A stretch of DNA of 64,000 bases from Oscillospiraceae bacterium. Its GTDB lineage: Bacteria > Bacillota > Clostridia > Oscillospirales > Oscillospiraceae. Below are positions 9,052 through 18,230 of this stretch, in pieces. Under the pieces are notes generated by a model. It did no database searches. It had not been told where the DNA came from and was given only the letters and a program-made list of their open reading frames with translations. The stretch's first letter is position 1, and each line of letters starts with the position of its first letter. The position numbers and the translations under genes are program-made. The stretch is from NCBI GenBank assembly GCA_017455685.1, contig JAFSZH010000041.1, positions 162,545 to 226,544 on the forward strand, in the 5' to 3' direction.

Positions 9052-11466
9052 ATGGACTACAACTATTACCAAATCGAACAGAAGTGGCAGAAGTACTGGC
9101 TGGAGAACCGGACCTACGCCGCCGAGAACGGCTCGGAAAAGCCCAAGTTCTTCGGCCTGGTGGAGTTTCCGTACCCCTCCGGACAGGGTCTCCACGTGGG
9201 CCACGCCCGGCCCTATACCGCCATGGACGTCATCAGCCGGAAAAAGCGGATGGAAGGCTATAACGTTCTTTTCCCCATCGGCTACGACGCGTTCGGCCTG
9301 CCCACGGAAAACTACGCCATCAAGAATCACATCCATCCGGCCATCGTCACGGAAACGAATGTGTCCAACTTCCGCCGCCAGCTTCAGATGCTGGGCTATT
9401 CCTTCGACTGGGACCGTGAAGTGAACACTACCGATCCGTCCTACTACAAGTGGACCCAGTGGATCTTTCTGCGCCTTTTCAAGAAGGGGCTTGCCTACAA
9501 GGCGTCCATGCCCGTGAACTGGTGCACAAGCTGCAAGATCGTGCTGGCCAACGAGGAAGTGGTGGACGGCGTGTGCGAACGCTGCGGCGGAGAGGTCATC
9601 CGGCGGGAGAAAAGCCAGTGGATGCTGGCCATCACCAAGTACGCCGACCGGCTCATTGACGATCTGGACGACGTGGATTTCATCAACCGCGTCAAGCTCC
9701 AGCAACGCAACTGGATCGGCCGTTCCGAGGGCACTGAACTGGTATTCGGCACCACGGCGGGGGATTCCCTTACGGTGTACACCACACGCTGTGACACCCT
9801 TTTCGGCGTCACCTACATGGTCCTCTCTCCGGAGCATCCCGTGCTGGAACAGTGGAAGGCCAGGATCGCCAACTGGGACGACGTGGCAGCCTACCGGGAC
9901 GAGGCCGCCCATAAGTCCGACTTTGAGCGCAGCGAGCTCAACAAGGACAAGACCGGCGTGATGCTGCAGGGCGTACGGGCCGTCAACCCCGCTACGAAAG
10001 AGGAGATCCCCATCTTCGTGTCCGATTACGTGCTCATGAGCTACGGTACCGGCGCGGTCATGGGCGTGCCCGGCCACGACCAGCGCGACTGGGAATTCGC
10101 CACCAAGTTCGGTCTGCCCATCATTGAAGTGGTCCGGGGCGGCGATATCACGAAGGAAGCCTTTACTCTCAAGGACGATACCGGCGTCATGGTCAACTCC
10201 GGCTTCCTGAACGGCATGACCGTCAAAGAGGCCATCCCCGCCATGCGGGACTGGGTAACGGCCCAGGGCATCGGCCATCCCAAGACCAACTACAAGCTCC
10301 GTGACTGGGTGTTCAGCCGTCAGCGGTACTGGGGCGAGCCCATTCCTCTGGTGAACTGCCCCTGCTGCGGCTGGGTGCCTCTGCCTGAGGATCAGCTTCC
10401 GCTGCTGCTGCCTGAGGTGGACAGCTACGAGGTAACCGACACCGGGGAATCGCCGCTGTCCAAAATGACCGACTGGGTCAACACCACCTGCCCCAAATGC
10501 GGCGGTCCCGCCCAACGCGAGACGGACACCATGCCCCAGTGGGCAGGTTCCTCCTGGTACTTCCTGCGCTATATGGACCCCCACAACGATGAGGCCTTTG
10601 CCGGGAAAGATGCGCTTCAATACTGGTCCCCGGTGGACTGGTACAACGGCGGCATGGAGCACACCACGCTCCACCTGCTCTACTCCCGTTTCTGGCATAA
10701 GTTCCTCTATGACGAGGGACTGGTCCCCACCAAAGAGCCTTACGCAAAGCGGACAAGCCACGGCATGATCCTGGGCGAGGGCGGCGAAAAGATGTCCAAG
10801 TCCCGGGGCAACGTTGTCAACCCCAACGACATCGTGGCCCAGTACGGCGCCGACACCCTCCGGGTGTACATCATGTTCATCGGCGACTTCACCAAGGCAG
10901 CGGAGTGGTCCGCCAAGGCCGTGGCCGGCTGCCGCCGCTTCCTGGACCGGGTCTGGAACCTCTGCAGCGTGGTACGTACCGGGGACGAGCTCTCCAAAGC
11001 CAACGAGAAGGAGATCCACCGGACCATCCAGAAAGTGACCCAGGACATTGACCAGATGAAGTTCAACACGGCCATCGCCCAGATGATGAGTCTGGTAAAC
11101 CAGATGTACGGCGGCGAGCCCAGCCGGGGCGATATCCGGATCCTGCTGCAGCTTCTCTCTCCCTTTGCGCCGCATATGGCCGAGGAACTCTGGCAGCTTC
11201 AGGGCTTCGAGGGACTGGCCAGCCTTTCCGCCTGGCCGGAGTTCGACGAATCCAAGACCGTGGACAGCGAGAAGACCATCGCCGTTCAGGTCAACGGCAA
11301 GCTGCGCAGCACTGTGGTGGTCCCCGCCGACAGCGACGAGAAGACCGTCCTGGCCGCCGCGCTGGCCGATAAAAAGATCGCGGGCTACGCCGAGGGCATG
11401 GACATCGTGAAAACCATACTGGTGCCCAACAAGCTGCTGAACCTGATCCTGAAACCGAAGAAATAA
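9052..11466 (+). CDS. leuS: Leucyl-tRNA synthetase
   Basis: Class I synthetase charging tRNA-Leu. The 804-residue protein has the HIGH motif as HVGH near residues 48-51 and KMSKS near 580-584 (KMSKSRGN). The inserted CP1 editing domain is seen in [20 protein letters not shown] and [15 protein letters not shown], which hydrolyse mischarged tRNA. Cysteine pairs near 158-176 and in the C-terminal half suggest zinc-binding knuckles. No T-box leader precedes it; only 30 bases separate it from rsfS, so it is probably expressed from the upstream operon. A strong terminator follows. Confidence 0.98.
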   Translation: MDYNYYQIEQKWQKYWLENRTYAAENGSEKPKFFGLVEFPYPSGQGLHVGHARPYTAMDVISRKKRMEGYNVLFPIGYDAFGLPTENYAIKNHIHPAIVTETNVSNFRRQLQMLGYSFDWDREVNTTDPSYYKWTQWIFLRLFKKGLAYKASMPVNWCTSCKIVLANEEVVDGVCERCGGEVIRREKSQWMLAITKYADRLIDDLDDVDFINRVKLQQRNWIGRSEGTELVFGTTAGDSLTVYTTRCDTLFGVTYMVLSPEHPVLEQWKARIANWDDVAAYRDEAAHKSDFERSELNKDKTGVMLQGVRAVNPATKEEIPIFVSDYVLMSYGTGAVMGVPGHDQRDWEFATKFGLPIIEVVRGGDITKEAFTLKDDTGVMVNSGFLNGMTVKEAIPAMRDWVTAQGIGHPKTNYKLRDWVFSRQRYWGEPIPLVNCPCCGWVPLPEDQLPLLLPEVDSYEVTDTGESPLSKMTDWVNTTCPKCGGPAQRETDTMPQWAGSSWYFLRYMDPHNDEAFAGKDALQYWSPVDWYNGGMEHTTLHLLYSRFWHKFLYDEGLVPTKEPYAKRTSHGMILGEGGEKMSKSRGNVVNPNDIVAQYGADTLRVYIMFIGDFTKAAEWSAKAVAGCRRFLDRVWNLCSVVRTGDELSKANEKEIHRTIQKVTQDIDQMKFNTAIAQMMSLVNQMYGGEPSRGDIRILLQLLSPFAPHMAEELWQLQGFEGLASLSAWPEFDESKTVDSEKTIAVQVNGKLRSTVVVPADSDEKTVLAAALADKKIAGYAEGMDIVKTILVPNKLLNLILKPKK

Positions 11467-11483
11467 GCCCTGTACAAACACAG

Positions 11484-11521
11484 AAAACCGGAGAACGCTT
11501 TTGCGGCGTTCTCCGGTTTTT
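11484..11521 (+). terminator. Intrinsic terminator after leuS
   Basis: A 15-base perfect inverted repeat, aaaaccggagaacgc (11484-11498) with gcgttctccggtttt (11506-11520), ends in a T run. It isolates spoIIIAA from the housekeeping operon. Confidence 0.92.
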
Positions 11522-11550
11522 GCATAGGCGGCGGCGAGAGGACATACATT
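11522..11550 (+). promoter_or_regulatory. Sigma-E type promoter of the spoIIIA operon
   Basis: GCATAGG (11522-11528) and CATACATT (11543-11550) are 14 bases apart, matching the Bacillus sigma-E consensus (ATA-centred -35, CATACAnT -10, 14-base spacer). spoIIIA is a known sigma-E operon in Bacillus. The predicted start, about 11556-11558, falls inside the hairpin described at 11550-11565. Confidence 0.8.
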
Positions 11551-11565
11551 CTCACTGAGGTGAGA
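11550..11565 (+). promoter_or_regulatory. Hairpin containing the spoIIIAA ribosome-binding site
   Basis: TCTCAC (11550-11555) and GTGAGA (11560-11565) form a 6-bp stem with loop TGAG; the ribosome site GAGGTGAG lies in the loop and 3' arm, 3 bases before the ATG. The 5' arm is upstream of the predicted sigma-E start point, so only longer read-through RNA could form the stem. Confidence 0.5.
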
Positions 11566-11567
11566 GC

Positions 11568-12425
11568 ATGTCCGGATTTGACGCGGCGGCGGAGCTGCTG
11601 CCGGGCGGCATCAAAACGGCAGCGTTTGCCATGCCGGAGGGCGTCAGGGCGGTATGCGAGGAATTCCGGCTGCGGCTCGGCCGACGTCCGTCGGTGACGA
11701 CGTCGGATGGGGAGCGGCCGTTGTACGATCTTCCTCCTGTGGTCAGAGCAGATCTGGACAGGGTGCTGGAGCTCGCTACGAGAGCGTCGCCCTACGCCGC
11801 CGCGGAAAGCATGGAAAAGGGCTTTGTGACTGCCCGGGGCGGGGTAAGACTCGGTCTCTGCGGGCGAAAAAAGCCCGGCTCCGGCTGGGCCATGGGCTCG
11901 CTCACGTCTGTATGTATCCGTATTCCCCGGGAGGTCCGTGGCTGCGCGGGGCCGTTCGCGTCGATGCCTTTTCCCTCAACGCTGATCCTCTCTCCGCCTG
12001 GCGGCGGAAAAACCACGCTGCTGCGGGATATGGTCAGACTTCTCTCCGATAAAGGGCTTCACATCTCCCTCTGTGACGAGCGTGGCGAGATCGCCGCCGG
12101 ATGGGAGGGCGGTTTTGGCTTCGACGTGGGAAAACGCACGGACGTTCTATCTGACGCGCCCCGAAGGGAAGCCGCTGTACAGCTTCTTCGCACCATGTCG
12201 CCGCAGGTCCTTGCCATGGATGAGATCACGGCGGCTTGCGACGCGGATGCGTGCCGCATGGCAGCGGGCTGCGGCGTAAAGCTCCTTGCCACCGCCCACG
12301 CGGATACGGCAGGCAGCGTTCTGCCGGCTACGGTGACGCCTCTTCTGGCGGAGCGGATCTTTACAAGGCTCATACGCATCCGACGGAACAAGGATAAAAG
12401 GGAGTACGCAGAACAATGGCTGTAA
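11568..12425 (+). CDS. spoIIIAA: Stage III sporulation protein AA (ATPase)
   Basis: SpoIIIAA is the mother-cell ATPase that resembles secretion ATPases and powers the SpoIIIA-SpoIIQ channel between mother cell and forespore. The 285-residue product has Walker A PPGGGKTT near 143-150, Walker B LAMDEI near 209-214 and a C-terminal TAHADT segment typical of VirB11/GspE-like folds. A sigma-E type promoter lies directly upstream. The 3' end overlaps spoIIIAB by 10 bases, starting the tightly coupled eight-gene operon. Confidence 0.96.
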   Translation: MSGFDAAAELLPGGIKTAAFAMPEGVRAVCEEFRLRLGRRPSVTTSDGERPLYDLPPVVRADLDRVLELATRASPYAAAESMEKGFVTARGGVRLGLCGRKKPGSGWAMGSLTSVCIRIPREVRGCAGPFASMPFPSTLILSPPGGGKTTLLRDMVRLLSDKGLHISLCDERGEIAAGWEGGFGFDVGKRTDVLSDAPRREAAVQLLRTMSPQVLAMDEITAACDADACRMAAGCGVKLLATAHADTAGSVLPATVTPLLAERIFTRLIRIRRNKDKREYAEQWL

Positions 12426-12910
12426 GAAAGATCATCGGTGTCATGCTGGTCCTCACCTCCGGGCTCGGGAGCGGGATAGCCGTCTGGATAAGTCTGCGGC
12501 GCAGTGCAGAGACACTGGAAGGGCTTATCAGGGCGGTCCGGTATATGCGGACGCAGATATGTATCAGGAAGATCTCTTTATATGCGCTGACGGAGGAGCT
12601 GGAACGGGAATTTCCGGCCCTTTTCCCCGGGGCGAGCGATCTGCAAAAGAAGATGACAGAAGGTCCGTTTCACGCGGTATGGAAAGACTATCTGGATTGC
12701 CGGCCGTTTCCCCGCGAAGCCGCGATGGCTCTCGCTGAGCTCGGAACAGAGCTCAGCCGGGGGGACGAGCCGGATGGGGCTTTTGATCGCTGTACAAAAA
12801 AGATGGAAGCTCTGTTGGCGGAAAAAAGGGAAGTGGAAAAGAAAAACGGAAGGCTTTGCGCCGGACTGGGATTCAGTCTTGGCGCTGTGACAGCGATCCT
12901 GCTGCTGTGA
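12416..12910 (+). CDS. spoIIIAB: Stage III sporulation protein AB
   Basis: The 164-residue protein has the SpoIIIAB layout: an N-terminal membrane segment (IGVMLVLTSGLGSGIAVWISL), a soluble helical middle containing the GLIRAVRYMRTQI stretch, and a C-terminal hydrophobic anchor ending LGFSLGAVTAILLL. SpoIIIAB resembles type II secretion GspF-like platform proteins. It overlaps spoIIIAA and is followed by a 72-base gap before spoIIIAC. Confidence 0.92.
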   Translation: MAVRKIIGVMLVLTSGLGSGIAVWISLRRSAETLEGLIRAVRYMRTQICIRKISLYALTEELEREFPALFPGASDLQKKMTEGPFHAVWKDYLDCRPFPREAAMALAELGTELSRGDEPDGAFDRCTKKMEALLAEKREVEKKNGRLCAGLGFSLGAVTAILLL

Positions 12911-12982
12911 CGAGCTACAGTCCGGGGCGCTGTCGTGCGTGGATAAGCTGTATTGCAGAGCAAATGCTCCGGGGAGAATGGA

Positions 12983-13177
12983 ATGGACGTAGATCTGATC
13001 TTCAAGATCGCAGCGGTGGGGATCCTTGTCGCCGTGCTGAATATTCTTCTGACGCGGTCAGGCCGGGAGGATCAGGCGCTGATGACGAGCATAACCGGGC
13101 TGGTGGTGGTGCTGGTCATCGTCGTGCAGCAGATCAGCGCCCTGTTCGATCTCATCCGGGATCTCTTCGGGTTTTGA
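12983..13177 (+). CDS. spoIIIAC: Stage III sporulation protein AC
   Basis: A 64-residue membrane protein with two predicted helices (IFKIAAVGILVAVLNILL and LVVVLVIVVQQISALFDLI), as expected for SpoIIIAC. Start ATG at 12983 follows ggggagaatg; the frame is open for ten further residues upstream without a ribosome site. It is followed after 3 bases by spoIIIAD, which begins with GTG. Confidence 0.93.
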   Translation: MDVDLIFKIAAVGILVAVLNILLTRSGREDQALMTSITGLVVVLVIVVQQISALFDLIRDLFGF

Positions 13178-13180
13178 GGC

Positions 13181-13567
13181 GTGGAGATCGTCATCCGTGC
13201 CGCCGGAGCCGCCGTGGTGGGGAGTATACTGGCGCTGCTGCTGAAAAAGTATACGCCGGAGCTCTCCGTTATGCTGTCGCTGATCACCGGAGGATTTATC
13301 ATCTGGATCTCCGCAAGGGTCGCCTCCGAAGTGACCGACACGCTCCGTCGTCTGGCGGAAAACGGCGGGATCGGCGCCGTGTATCTTTCCCCGGTGATGA
13401 AGTGCATCGGCATCGGCATGATCACCCATCTTTCTTCCCAGCTCTGCCGGGACTCCCAGCAGGGGAGCGTCGCTTCGGCAGTGGAGCTGTGCGGTACGCT
13501 CTGTGCCGTCTATATCGCCATGCCGCTGATCAATTCTTTGCTCGCCACCATGGAAAAGCTGCTTTGA
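13181..13567 (+). CDS. spoIIIAD: Stage III sporulation protein AD
   Basis: A 128-residue integral membrane protein starting with GTG and showing several hydrophobic helices, including GAAVVGSILALLL and the C-terminal LCAVYIAMPLINSLLATMEKLL typical of SpoIIIAD. Together with AC it forms part of the feeding-tube complex base. The stop TGA overlaps the TTG start of spoIIIAE. Confidence 0.93.
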   Translation: MEIVIRAAGAAVVGSILALLLKKYTPELSVMLSLITGGFIIWISARVASEVTDTLRRLAENGGIGAVYLSPVMKCIGIGMITHLSSQLCRDSQQGSVASAVELCGTLCAVYIAMPLINSLLATMEKLL

Positions 13568-14643
13568 GCGCGGCTGCAGTCGTGCTCACGCTGTGGCTCG
13601 TCCCCGTGAGTGCGTACGCGGTAGCGCCGGAAGACGTGATCGACACGAGCCCGCTGGTGGAGGAACTGCCAGACGAGGCGTGGGACTACATGCCGGAGAT
13701 CTCTCCCTTATCGGGGGATATGGAAAAAGCTCTCGGGAAAATCCTGGAAAACGCGCGGGATAAGCTGGCGGAAGAGACGGCGTCGGTTGTCAGGACAGGC
13801 GGGATATTGCTGATCATATCCGTGATCGTTTCGCTGGCCGACGCGCTGGATACAGGCGGAAAGGCGCCCAGGTATATCCTGCTTTGCGGCGTGGCTGCCA
13901 CAGCGTCGGCGTCTTTTTCTGATTTTGATTCTTTTCTCCTGCGGGGCGAAACGGCCCTGTTCCAGCTGTCGGAGTATTCCAAAGTCGTCATGCCCATGCT
14001 TGCCACCGTTTCCGCCGCAGCAGGGGCGCCGGGAAGTGCGGCGGCGCGTTATGCAGCGGCAACGGTTTTTATGGACTTTCTTCTCTCCCTGACAAGAACC
14101 GTCATCTTTCCGGGCATTTGCGCTTATGCTGCCGCAGCGGCCGCGGACGCGGCCGTGGGGAATCACGTTCTTCGTACGGCCAAAAAGCTGATCTTTCGGG
14201 GCATCACGATGCTGCTGGCGGGAATCTCTCTGGCCTTTACCACGTGGGTTTCGCTCTCCGGCGTCACGGCGGAATCCGCGGACGCGGTGACTGTCCGCAT
14301 GACAAGATCCGCGCTGACGGCGGCGCTCCCCGTGGTTGGCAAGATCCTTTCCGACGCTGCGGGAGCGCTGGTGTCTGCGGCGGGCGTTCTCCGGAGCAGC
14401 ATCGGTTTTTTCGGCATGACCGCCGTGCTTTGTATCTGCGCGGGGCCGTTTATCTCACTCGGCGTGCGCTACGTCGTATATAAGCTCGCCGCCGTGGTCT
14501 GCCAGTGCGTTTCCGATCCGGCGATCTCCGCTCTGGTGGAGGACGTCGGCTCCTGCTTTGCCATGATGCTGGGCGCGATCGGGACCGGCGCGCTGATGGT
14601 TTTCGTATCCGTTTTTTCGATGATCAGGATGGTGATACCGTGA
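13564..14643 (+). CDS. spoIIIAE: Stage III sporulation protein AE
   Basis: A 359-residue polytopic membrane protein with a cleavable-type N-terminal signal (VVLTLWLVPVSAYA) and the family region DTSPLVEELPDEAWDYMPEISP, followed by many hydrophobic segments. The TTG at 13564 is chosen because it overlaps the spoIIIAD stop (TTGA) and restores the signal peptide; the frame is open far upstream to 12856 but only as a shadow of AC and AD. GTG at 13582 is an alternative. The end overlaps spoIIIAF. Confidence 0.92.
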   Translation: MSAAAVVLTLWLVPVSAYAVAPEDVIDTSPLVEELPDEAWDYMPEISPLSGDMEKALGKILENARDKLAEETASVVRTGGILLIISVIVSLADALDTGGKAPRYILLCGVAATASASFSDFDSFLLRGETALFQLSEYSKVVMPMLATVSAAAGAPGSAAARYAAATVFMDFLLSLTRTVIFPGICAYAAAAAADAAVGNHVLRTAKKLIFRGITMLLAGISLAFTTWVSLSGVTAESADAVTVRMTRSALTAALPVVGKILSDAAGALVSAAGVLRSSIGFFGMTAVLCICAGPFISLGVRYVVYKLAAVVCQCVSDPAISALVEDVGSCFAMMLGAIGTGALMVFVSVFSMIRMVIP

Positions 14644-15119
14644 CGTGGCTGCGTGAATGGATCTATTCGCTTATCATCGCCTCCGTCATAGCGGCGCTGG
14701 CGAAGGAAATAACGCCTCCCGGCGGCGTGAAGCGCGTAACGGAATTTCTCTGCGGCGTGATGTTGACGGGGGTCATGCTCATGCCTGTTGTCAGGGCAGA
14801 CTGGGACGCTTTTTCCCTGGGGCTGGCCGATTACAGGGACACATTGGAGTCAGTGACAGAATCTGTGGAGGAGCAGGAAAACCGATTGCTGCGCGTATAC
14901 ATAGAACAGGAGATCAACGCATATGTTTTGCAGGAGACGAGTTTGCTGGATATCAGCGGCGCACAGGTAACGACCCGTCTGAAATGGAGGGATGAGAGCT
15001 GGATACCCTATGAAGTGACCGTTGCGGCGGAAATGACCGATGAGCAATGGAAGCGGCTTGGAGCCTATCTGGAATCCGAACTGGGGATCCCGCCGGAAAG
15101 ACAGCACAGAGGAGAGTGA
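14640..15119 (+). CDS. spoIIIAF: Stage III sporulation protein AF
   Basis: The 159-residue protein has two N-terminal membrane helices (WIYSLIIASVIAALAKEI and VTEFLCGVMLTGVMLMPVV), a glutamate-rich stretch and a small soluble C-terminal domain, as in SpoIIIAF. Start GTG at 14640 overlaps the spoIIIAE stop by four bases (GTGA). It in turn overlaps spoIIIAG in the same way. Confidence 0.9.
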   Translation: MTWLREWIYSLIIASVIAALAKEITPPGGVKRVTEFLCGVMLTGVMLMPVVRADWDAFSLGLADYRDTLESVTESVEEQENRLLRVYIEQEINAYVLQETSLLDISGAQVTTRLKWRDESWIPYEVTVAAEMTDEQWKRLGAYLESELGIPPERQHRGE

Positions 15120-15478
15120 TCATCCTGCCAGACTGGAAGAGCTTTGTGAAAAAGAACGCTCCGCTACTAATGCTTCTTGTGCTCGGCGTCGTGCTGCTCA
15201 CGCTGCCCTCGGGACAGAAGAAAACAGACGGGACAGAAAAAGACATCCGCACGGAATCGGAGAAAAGACTGTGCCGCGGGCTGGAACAGATGGAGGGAGT
15301 GGGGATGGTCTGGGTGCTCCTCTCGGAGAAAGAGGGCAGGGACGCTGGATACGAGGGAGCGGTGGTGATCTGTTCCGGAGCGGACGACGCGTCCGTCAGA
15401 CTGCGCGTGGTAGAGGCGGTGAGCGCCTTTACACAGTTGGGAAGCAATAAGATCATCGTGGAAAAAATGGATCAATAG
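15116..15478 (+). CDS. spoIIIAG: Stage III sporulation protein AG
   Basis: SpoIIIAG forms a large ring in the intermembrane space between mother cell and forespore. This 120-residue version has one N-terminal membrane segment (APLLMLLVLGVVLLTLP) and a ring-building-motif-like domain (ESEKRLCRGLEQMEGVGMVWVLLS ... VRLRVVEAVSAFTQLGSNKIIVEKM). It is about half the Bacillus length, mainly for lack of the long insert, which is common in Clostridia. Start GTG at 15116 overlaps the AF stop. Confidence 0.9.
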   Translation: MIILPDWKSFVKKNAPLLMLLVLGVVLLTLPSGQKKTDGTEKDIRTESEKRLCRGLEQMEGVGMVWVLLSEKEGRDAGYEGAVVICSGADDASVRLRVVEAVSAFTQLGSNKIIVEKMDQ

Positions 15479-15492
15479 GAGGTCAATTTACA

Positions 15493-16068
15493 ATGAAGGA
15501 ATGGAAGCTCAAGCCGGACGTAAAACGCAGCGTGCTGGCAGCTGCGGTGATCCTGTTCGTGGGAGCGGCGGCCTATCTCAACTGGTCGTACAACCAGCGC
15601 TGGGGATCGTCCGACACGGCCATGGCCAGGAAAGAGGACGAGATGACGACGGCGGTGAACGCCATCCTGGGCCGGGAAAGCGAAGGAGAAACGGCTATGA
15701 CCGCTTCTGTCTCCGGGTATTTCTCCCAGGCAAGACTTACCCGGCAGCAGTCCAGGGATCAGGCGCTGTCGCTGCTCGAAACGGCGGCGTCCTCTCAGTC
15801 AGCATCCAAGGAGACCATCGACGCAGCCATGAACGACATTGCTCAGATGGCCAACTGGTCGCTTCTGGAAAGCAAGATCGAAAACGAACTGCTTGCAAAG
15901 AACTTTGCGGATTGCGTGGTCTATCTCTCCGAAGCGGGCTGCACCGTGGCGGTACCGGCTTCGTCGGAGGGACTGACGGAGGTGGAGGTAGCGCGCATCA
16001 CGGACGCTGTCACGGCGAATACGGCCTGTACCGCCGCCCAGATCAACGTGATCGAAGTCATGAACTGA
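15493..16068 (+). CDS. spoIIIAH: Stage III sporulation protein AH
   Basis: SpoIIIAH is the mother-cell partner of SpoIIQ in the feeding-tube channel. The 191-residue protein has one membrane helix (SVLAAAVILFVGAAAYLNWSY), a linker, and a YscJ/FliF-like C-terminal domain with the family segment SLLESKIENELLAKNFADCVVYLSEAGCTVAVPA. It is preceded by ataggaggt and followed by a terminator, so it is the last gene of the operon. Confidence 0.94.
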   Translation: MKEWKLKPDVKRSVLAAAVILFVGAAAYLNWSYNQRWGSSDTAMARKEDEMTTAVNAILGRESEGETAMTASVSGYFSQARLTRQQSRDQALSLLETAASSQSASKETIDAAMNDIAQMANWSLLESKIENELLAKNFADCVVYLSEAGCTVAVPASSEGLTEVEVARITDAVTANTACTAAQINVIEVMN

Positions 16069-16087
16069 CCAACATAAGGAAATTACA

Positions 16088-16126
16088 GGGGCATACCGAT
16101 TTTCTTTCGGGTGCCCCTTTATTTTT
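16088..16126 (+). terminator. Intrinsic terminator after spoIIIAH
   Basis: GGGGCATACCG and CGGGTGCCCC form a stem around 16088-16116, followed by TTTATTTTTT. It closes the spoIIIA operon. Confidence 0.88.
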
Positions 16127-16129
16127 TGA

Positions 16130-16164
16130 TTCCCATGTGATAAAATAATGAGAAATCATGGGGA
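16130..16164 (+). promoter_or_regulatory. Hairpin enclosing a -10-like element and the ribosome site of the Asp23-family gene
   Basis: TTCCCATG (16130-16137) pairs with CATGGGGA (16157-16164), one wobble. The loop holds TAAAAT (16141-16146), a plausible -10, and the ribosome site GGGGAGG (16160-16166) is largely in the 3' arm. The -35 region (about 16118-16123) is a weak match, so promoter assignment is tentative. Confidence 0.4.
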
Positions 16165-16175
16165 GGTATGCAAAC

Positions 16176-16550
16176 ATGCCGGAAAATTACGTTACAAACC
16201 AGACGGAAAAGGGGAATATCAGCATTTCGGAGGACGTGATCAACGTGATGGTCACTTCCACCGTTTCCGAGATAGAGGGCGTTGCCGGCCTCACCAACCC
16301 CACCAACACGGAGATCGCTGATTTTCTCGGCCTGAAAAACAATGCCAAGGGCATCAAGGTCAGCTCCGACGGAAACGAGATGACCATCGATCTGGTGATC
16401 CTTGTCCGTTACGGCTACGGCGTGACCGTGGTGGCCAAGAAGCTGCAGGAGCAGGTCGCCGCCAATCTGGAATCCGTCACCGGTTTGAAGACCCGGGTGA
16501 ACGTCCACGTTTCCGGGATCTCCTTCGACAGATCTGATATGAAAGGTTAA
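16176..16550 (+). CDS. Asp23/Gls24 family envelope protein
   Basis: The 124-residue protein belongs to the Asp23/Gls24 (DUF322) family, small soluble proteins that sit near the membrane in Firmicutes; the Bacillus homologue at this locus (yqhY, next to nusB) is essential-like and linked to lipid synthesis. Family blocks seen: GNISISEDVINVMVTSTVSEIEGVAGL, IDLVILVRYGYGVTVVAKKLQEQV and GLKTRVNVHVSGISF. The ATG at 16176 is preferred over the in-frame ATG at 16158, which overlaps the ribosome site ggggagg. nusB follows directly. Confidence 0.92.
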   Translation: MPENYVTNQTEKGNISISEDVINVMVTSTVSEIEGVAGLTNPTNTEIADFLGLKNNAKGIKVSSDGNEMTIDLVILVRYGYGVTVVAKKLQEQVAANLESVTGLKTRVNVHVSGISFDRSDMKG

Positions 16551-16557
16551 TCGCTCT

Positions 16558-17016
16558 ATGACACGGACTGCCGCGCGGCAGCTGGCGCTTCAGCTCAGCT
16601 TTGCCGCCAATGCCGGAAGCGACCTCGCTCCGGACGAGTTTTTCACGGAGGAGTATTTCTACGCTCTGCCCTCCGATGACGCAGTTTTCTCCGAAATGCC
16701 CGACGAGAAGCAGAAAAAGTATATCTGCGAGCTGGTCAACGGCATCCGCGAGCATCGGGAAGAGCTGGATGAGTACGTCTCCCGGTATTCCCAGCGCTGG
16801 AAGCTCACCCGGATCTCCAAGACGGCGCTGAACGTTCTGCGCTGCGCTCTCTACGAGATCCTGTATATGCCGGACATCCCGGCCGCCGCCTCCATCAATG
16901 AGGCCGTAGAGCTCTCCAAGTGCTTCGACGAGCCCGAGACCGTCAGCTTCATCAACGGCATTCTCGGCAGCTTCATGCGGGACCGGGAAGCCGAAGCGAA
17001 CGCTATAAAAGAATAA
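16558..17016 (+). CDS. nusB: Transcription antitermination protein NusB
   Basis: NusB binds boxA with S10 and supports antitermination of rRNA operons. The 152-residue all-helical protein shows TARQLALQLSFAAN at the N-terminus and the C-terminal TALNVLRCALYEILYMPDIPAAASINEAVELSKCFDEPETVSFINGIL typical of the family. The last base of its stop overlaps the ATG of xseA (TAATG), so coupling is likely. Confidence 0.96.
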   Translation: MTRTAARQLALQLSFAANAGSDLAPDEFFTEEYFYALPSDDAVFSEMPDEKQKKYICELVNGIREHREELDEYVSRYSQRWKLTRISKTALNVLRCALYEILYMPDIPAAASINEAVELSKCFDEPETVSFINGILGSFMRDREAEANAIKE

Positions 17017-18230
17017 TGCAGGACAGTATTCTCAGTGTCTCCCAGCTCAACGAGCGCGTCAAGGCGATCCTGGACAGCGATCCGGTTTTAAACCAGCTGC
17101 TGGTGCGGGGAGAACTGTCCAACTATAAGATCTATCCTTCCGGGCATCACTACTTCACGCTGAAGGACAGCGGCGGAGCGCTTCGCTGCGTCATGTTCCG
17201 CTCCGACGCCTCCCGGCTCCGCTTTCGTCCGGAAAACGGCATGAACGTGATCTGCCAGGGCCGGGTGACAGTCTATCCCCGGGACGGAGCTTATCAGCTC
17301 TACGTCTCCGAGATCCATCCCGACGGCATGGGGGATCTATACGTGGCTTTCGAGCAGATGAAAGAACGTCTGCAGAAAGAAGGGCTCTTCGATCCCGCCC
17401 ACAAAAAACTCCTTCCCGCCATGCCGGAGCGAATTGCCGTGATCACCTCCGGCGCCGGAGCCGCCGTGCGGGATATCATCCGCATCCTCGGTCAGCGCTG
17501 GCCGCTTGCCAAGGTGACTGTCCTGCCCGTTCGAGTACAGGGAGAAGGCGCCGCAGCGGAGATCGCCGCCGCCATCCGCGACGTGAATACTTGGAAGGAA
17601 GCGGACCTTATCATCACCGGACGGGGCGGAGGCTCCATGGAGGATCTGTGGGCCTTCAACGAGGAGATCGTGGCCCGGGCGATCTATGGATCGCTTATCC
17701 CCGTGATCTCCGCCGTAGGTCACGAACCGGACGTGACCATATCCGACTTCGTAGCGGATCTGCGTGCTTCCACGCCGTCCAACGCCGCTGAGCTTGCCGT
17801 CCCCGATCAGGATACGGTTTCGGAAAAGCTGCTTTCATCGCGGATCCGGTTGGGACAGGTCATGCGCAAGACGCTGCAGGATCGTTCTTCCCGGCTGCAG
17901 GAGCTGTCCTCCCGTCCGGTCATGGAAAGCCCGTACGGTTTCATCCAGCAGCGCAGACAGGATCTTGACCATTACGCCGGACGGCTTGTCTCCGCCGAAG
18001 AGCGCATCCTTGCCGGGAAAAAACAGCGATACATCCATCTCGCGTCCTCGCTGGAGGCCATGAGCCCCCTGCGGGTACTGTCCCGGGGATTTTCCGTGAC
18101 GACGGATGAGAAAGGAAAAATCCTTCACGATTCCGTTGATGCTGAACCAGGAGACCCCATACACGTTCGATTGGAGCATGGCGTTCTTTATTGCCGTGTA
18201 GAAAAGAAAACGGAGGATGAGAACACATGA
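17016..18230 (+). CDS. xseA: Exodeoxyribonuclease VII large subunit
   Basis: Catalytic subunit of exonuclease VII, which degrades single-stranded DNA in repair. The 404-residue protein has an N-terminal OB-fold (LLVRGELSNYKIYPSGHHYFTLKD), the nuclease core with GRGGGSMEDLWAFN near 202-215 and VGHEPDVTISDFVADLRASTPSNAAE, then a coiled-coil-prone C-terminal part. Start ATG at 17016 overlaps the nusB stop. The small subunit xseB is present but is not adjacent: a lipoprotein gene lies between them. Confidence 0.96.
   Translation: MQDSILSVSQLNERVKAILDSDPVLNQLLVRGELSNYKIYPSGHHYFTLKDSGGALRCVMFRSDASRLRFRPENGMNVICQGRVTVYPRDGAYQLYVSEIHPDGMGDLYVAFEQMKERLQKEGLFDPAHKKLLPAMPERIAVITSGAGAAVRDIIRILGQRWPLAKVTVLPVRVQGEGAAAEIAAAIRDVNTWKEADLIITGRGGGSMEDLWAFNEEIVARAIYGSLIPVISAVGHEPDVTISDFVADLRASTPSNAAELAVPDQDTVSEKLLSSRIRLGQVMRKTLQDRSSRLQELSSRPVMESPYGFIQQRRQDLDHYAGRLVSAEERILAGKKQRYIHLASSLEAMSPLRVLSRGFSVTTDEKGKILHDSVDAEPGDPIHVRLEHGVLYCRVEKKTEDENT

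Noticed and set aside
9022..11481. An 819-codon minus-strand frame opposite leuS
   Set aside because: It exactly shadows leuS, shows no family motifs and ends inside flanking sequence; a by-product of GC-rich third positions.
12856..13563. Upstream extension of spoIIIAE through spoIIIAB, AC and AD
   Set aside because: The real SpoIIIAE N-terminus with its signal peptide begins at TTG 13564; the extension is another frame of three genes.
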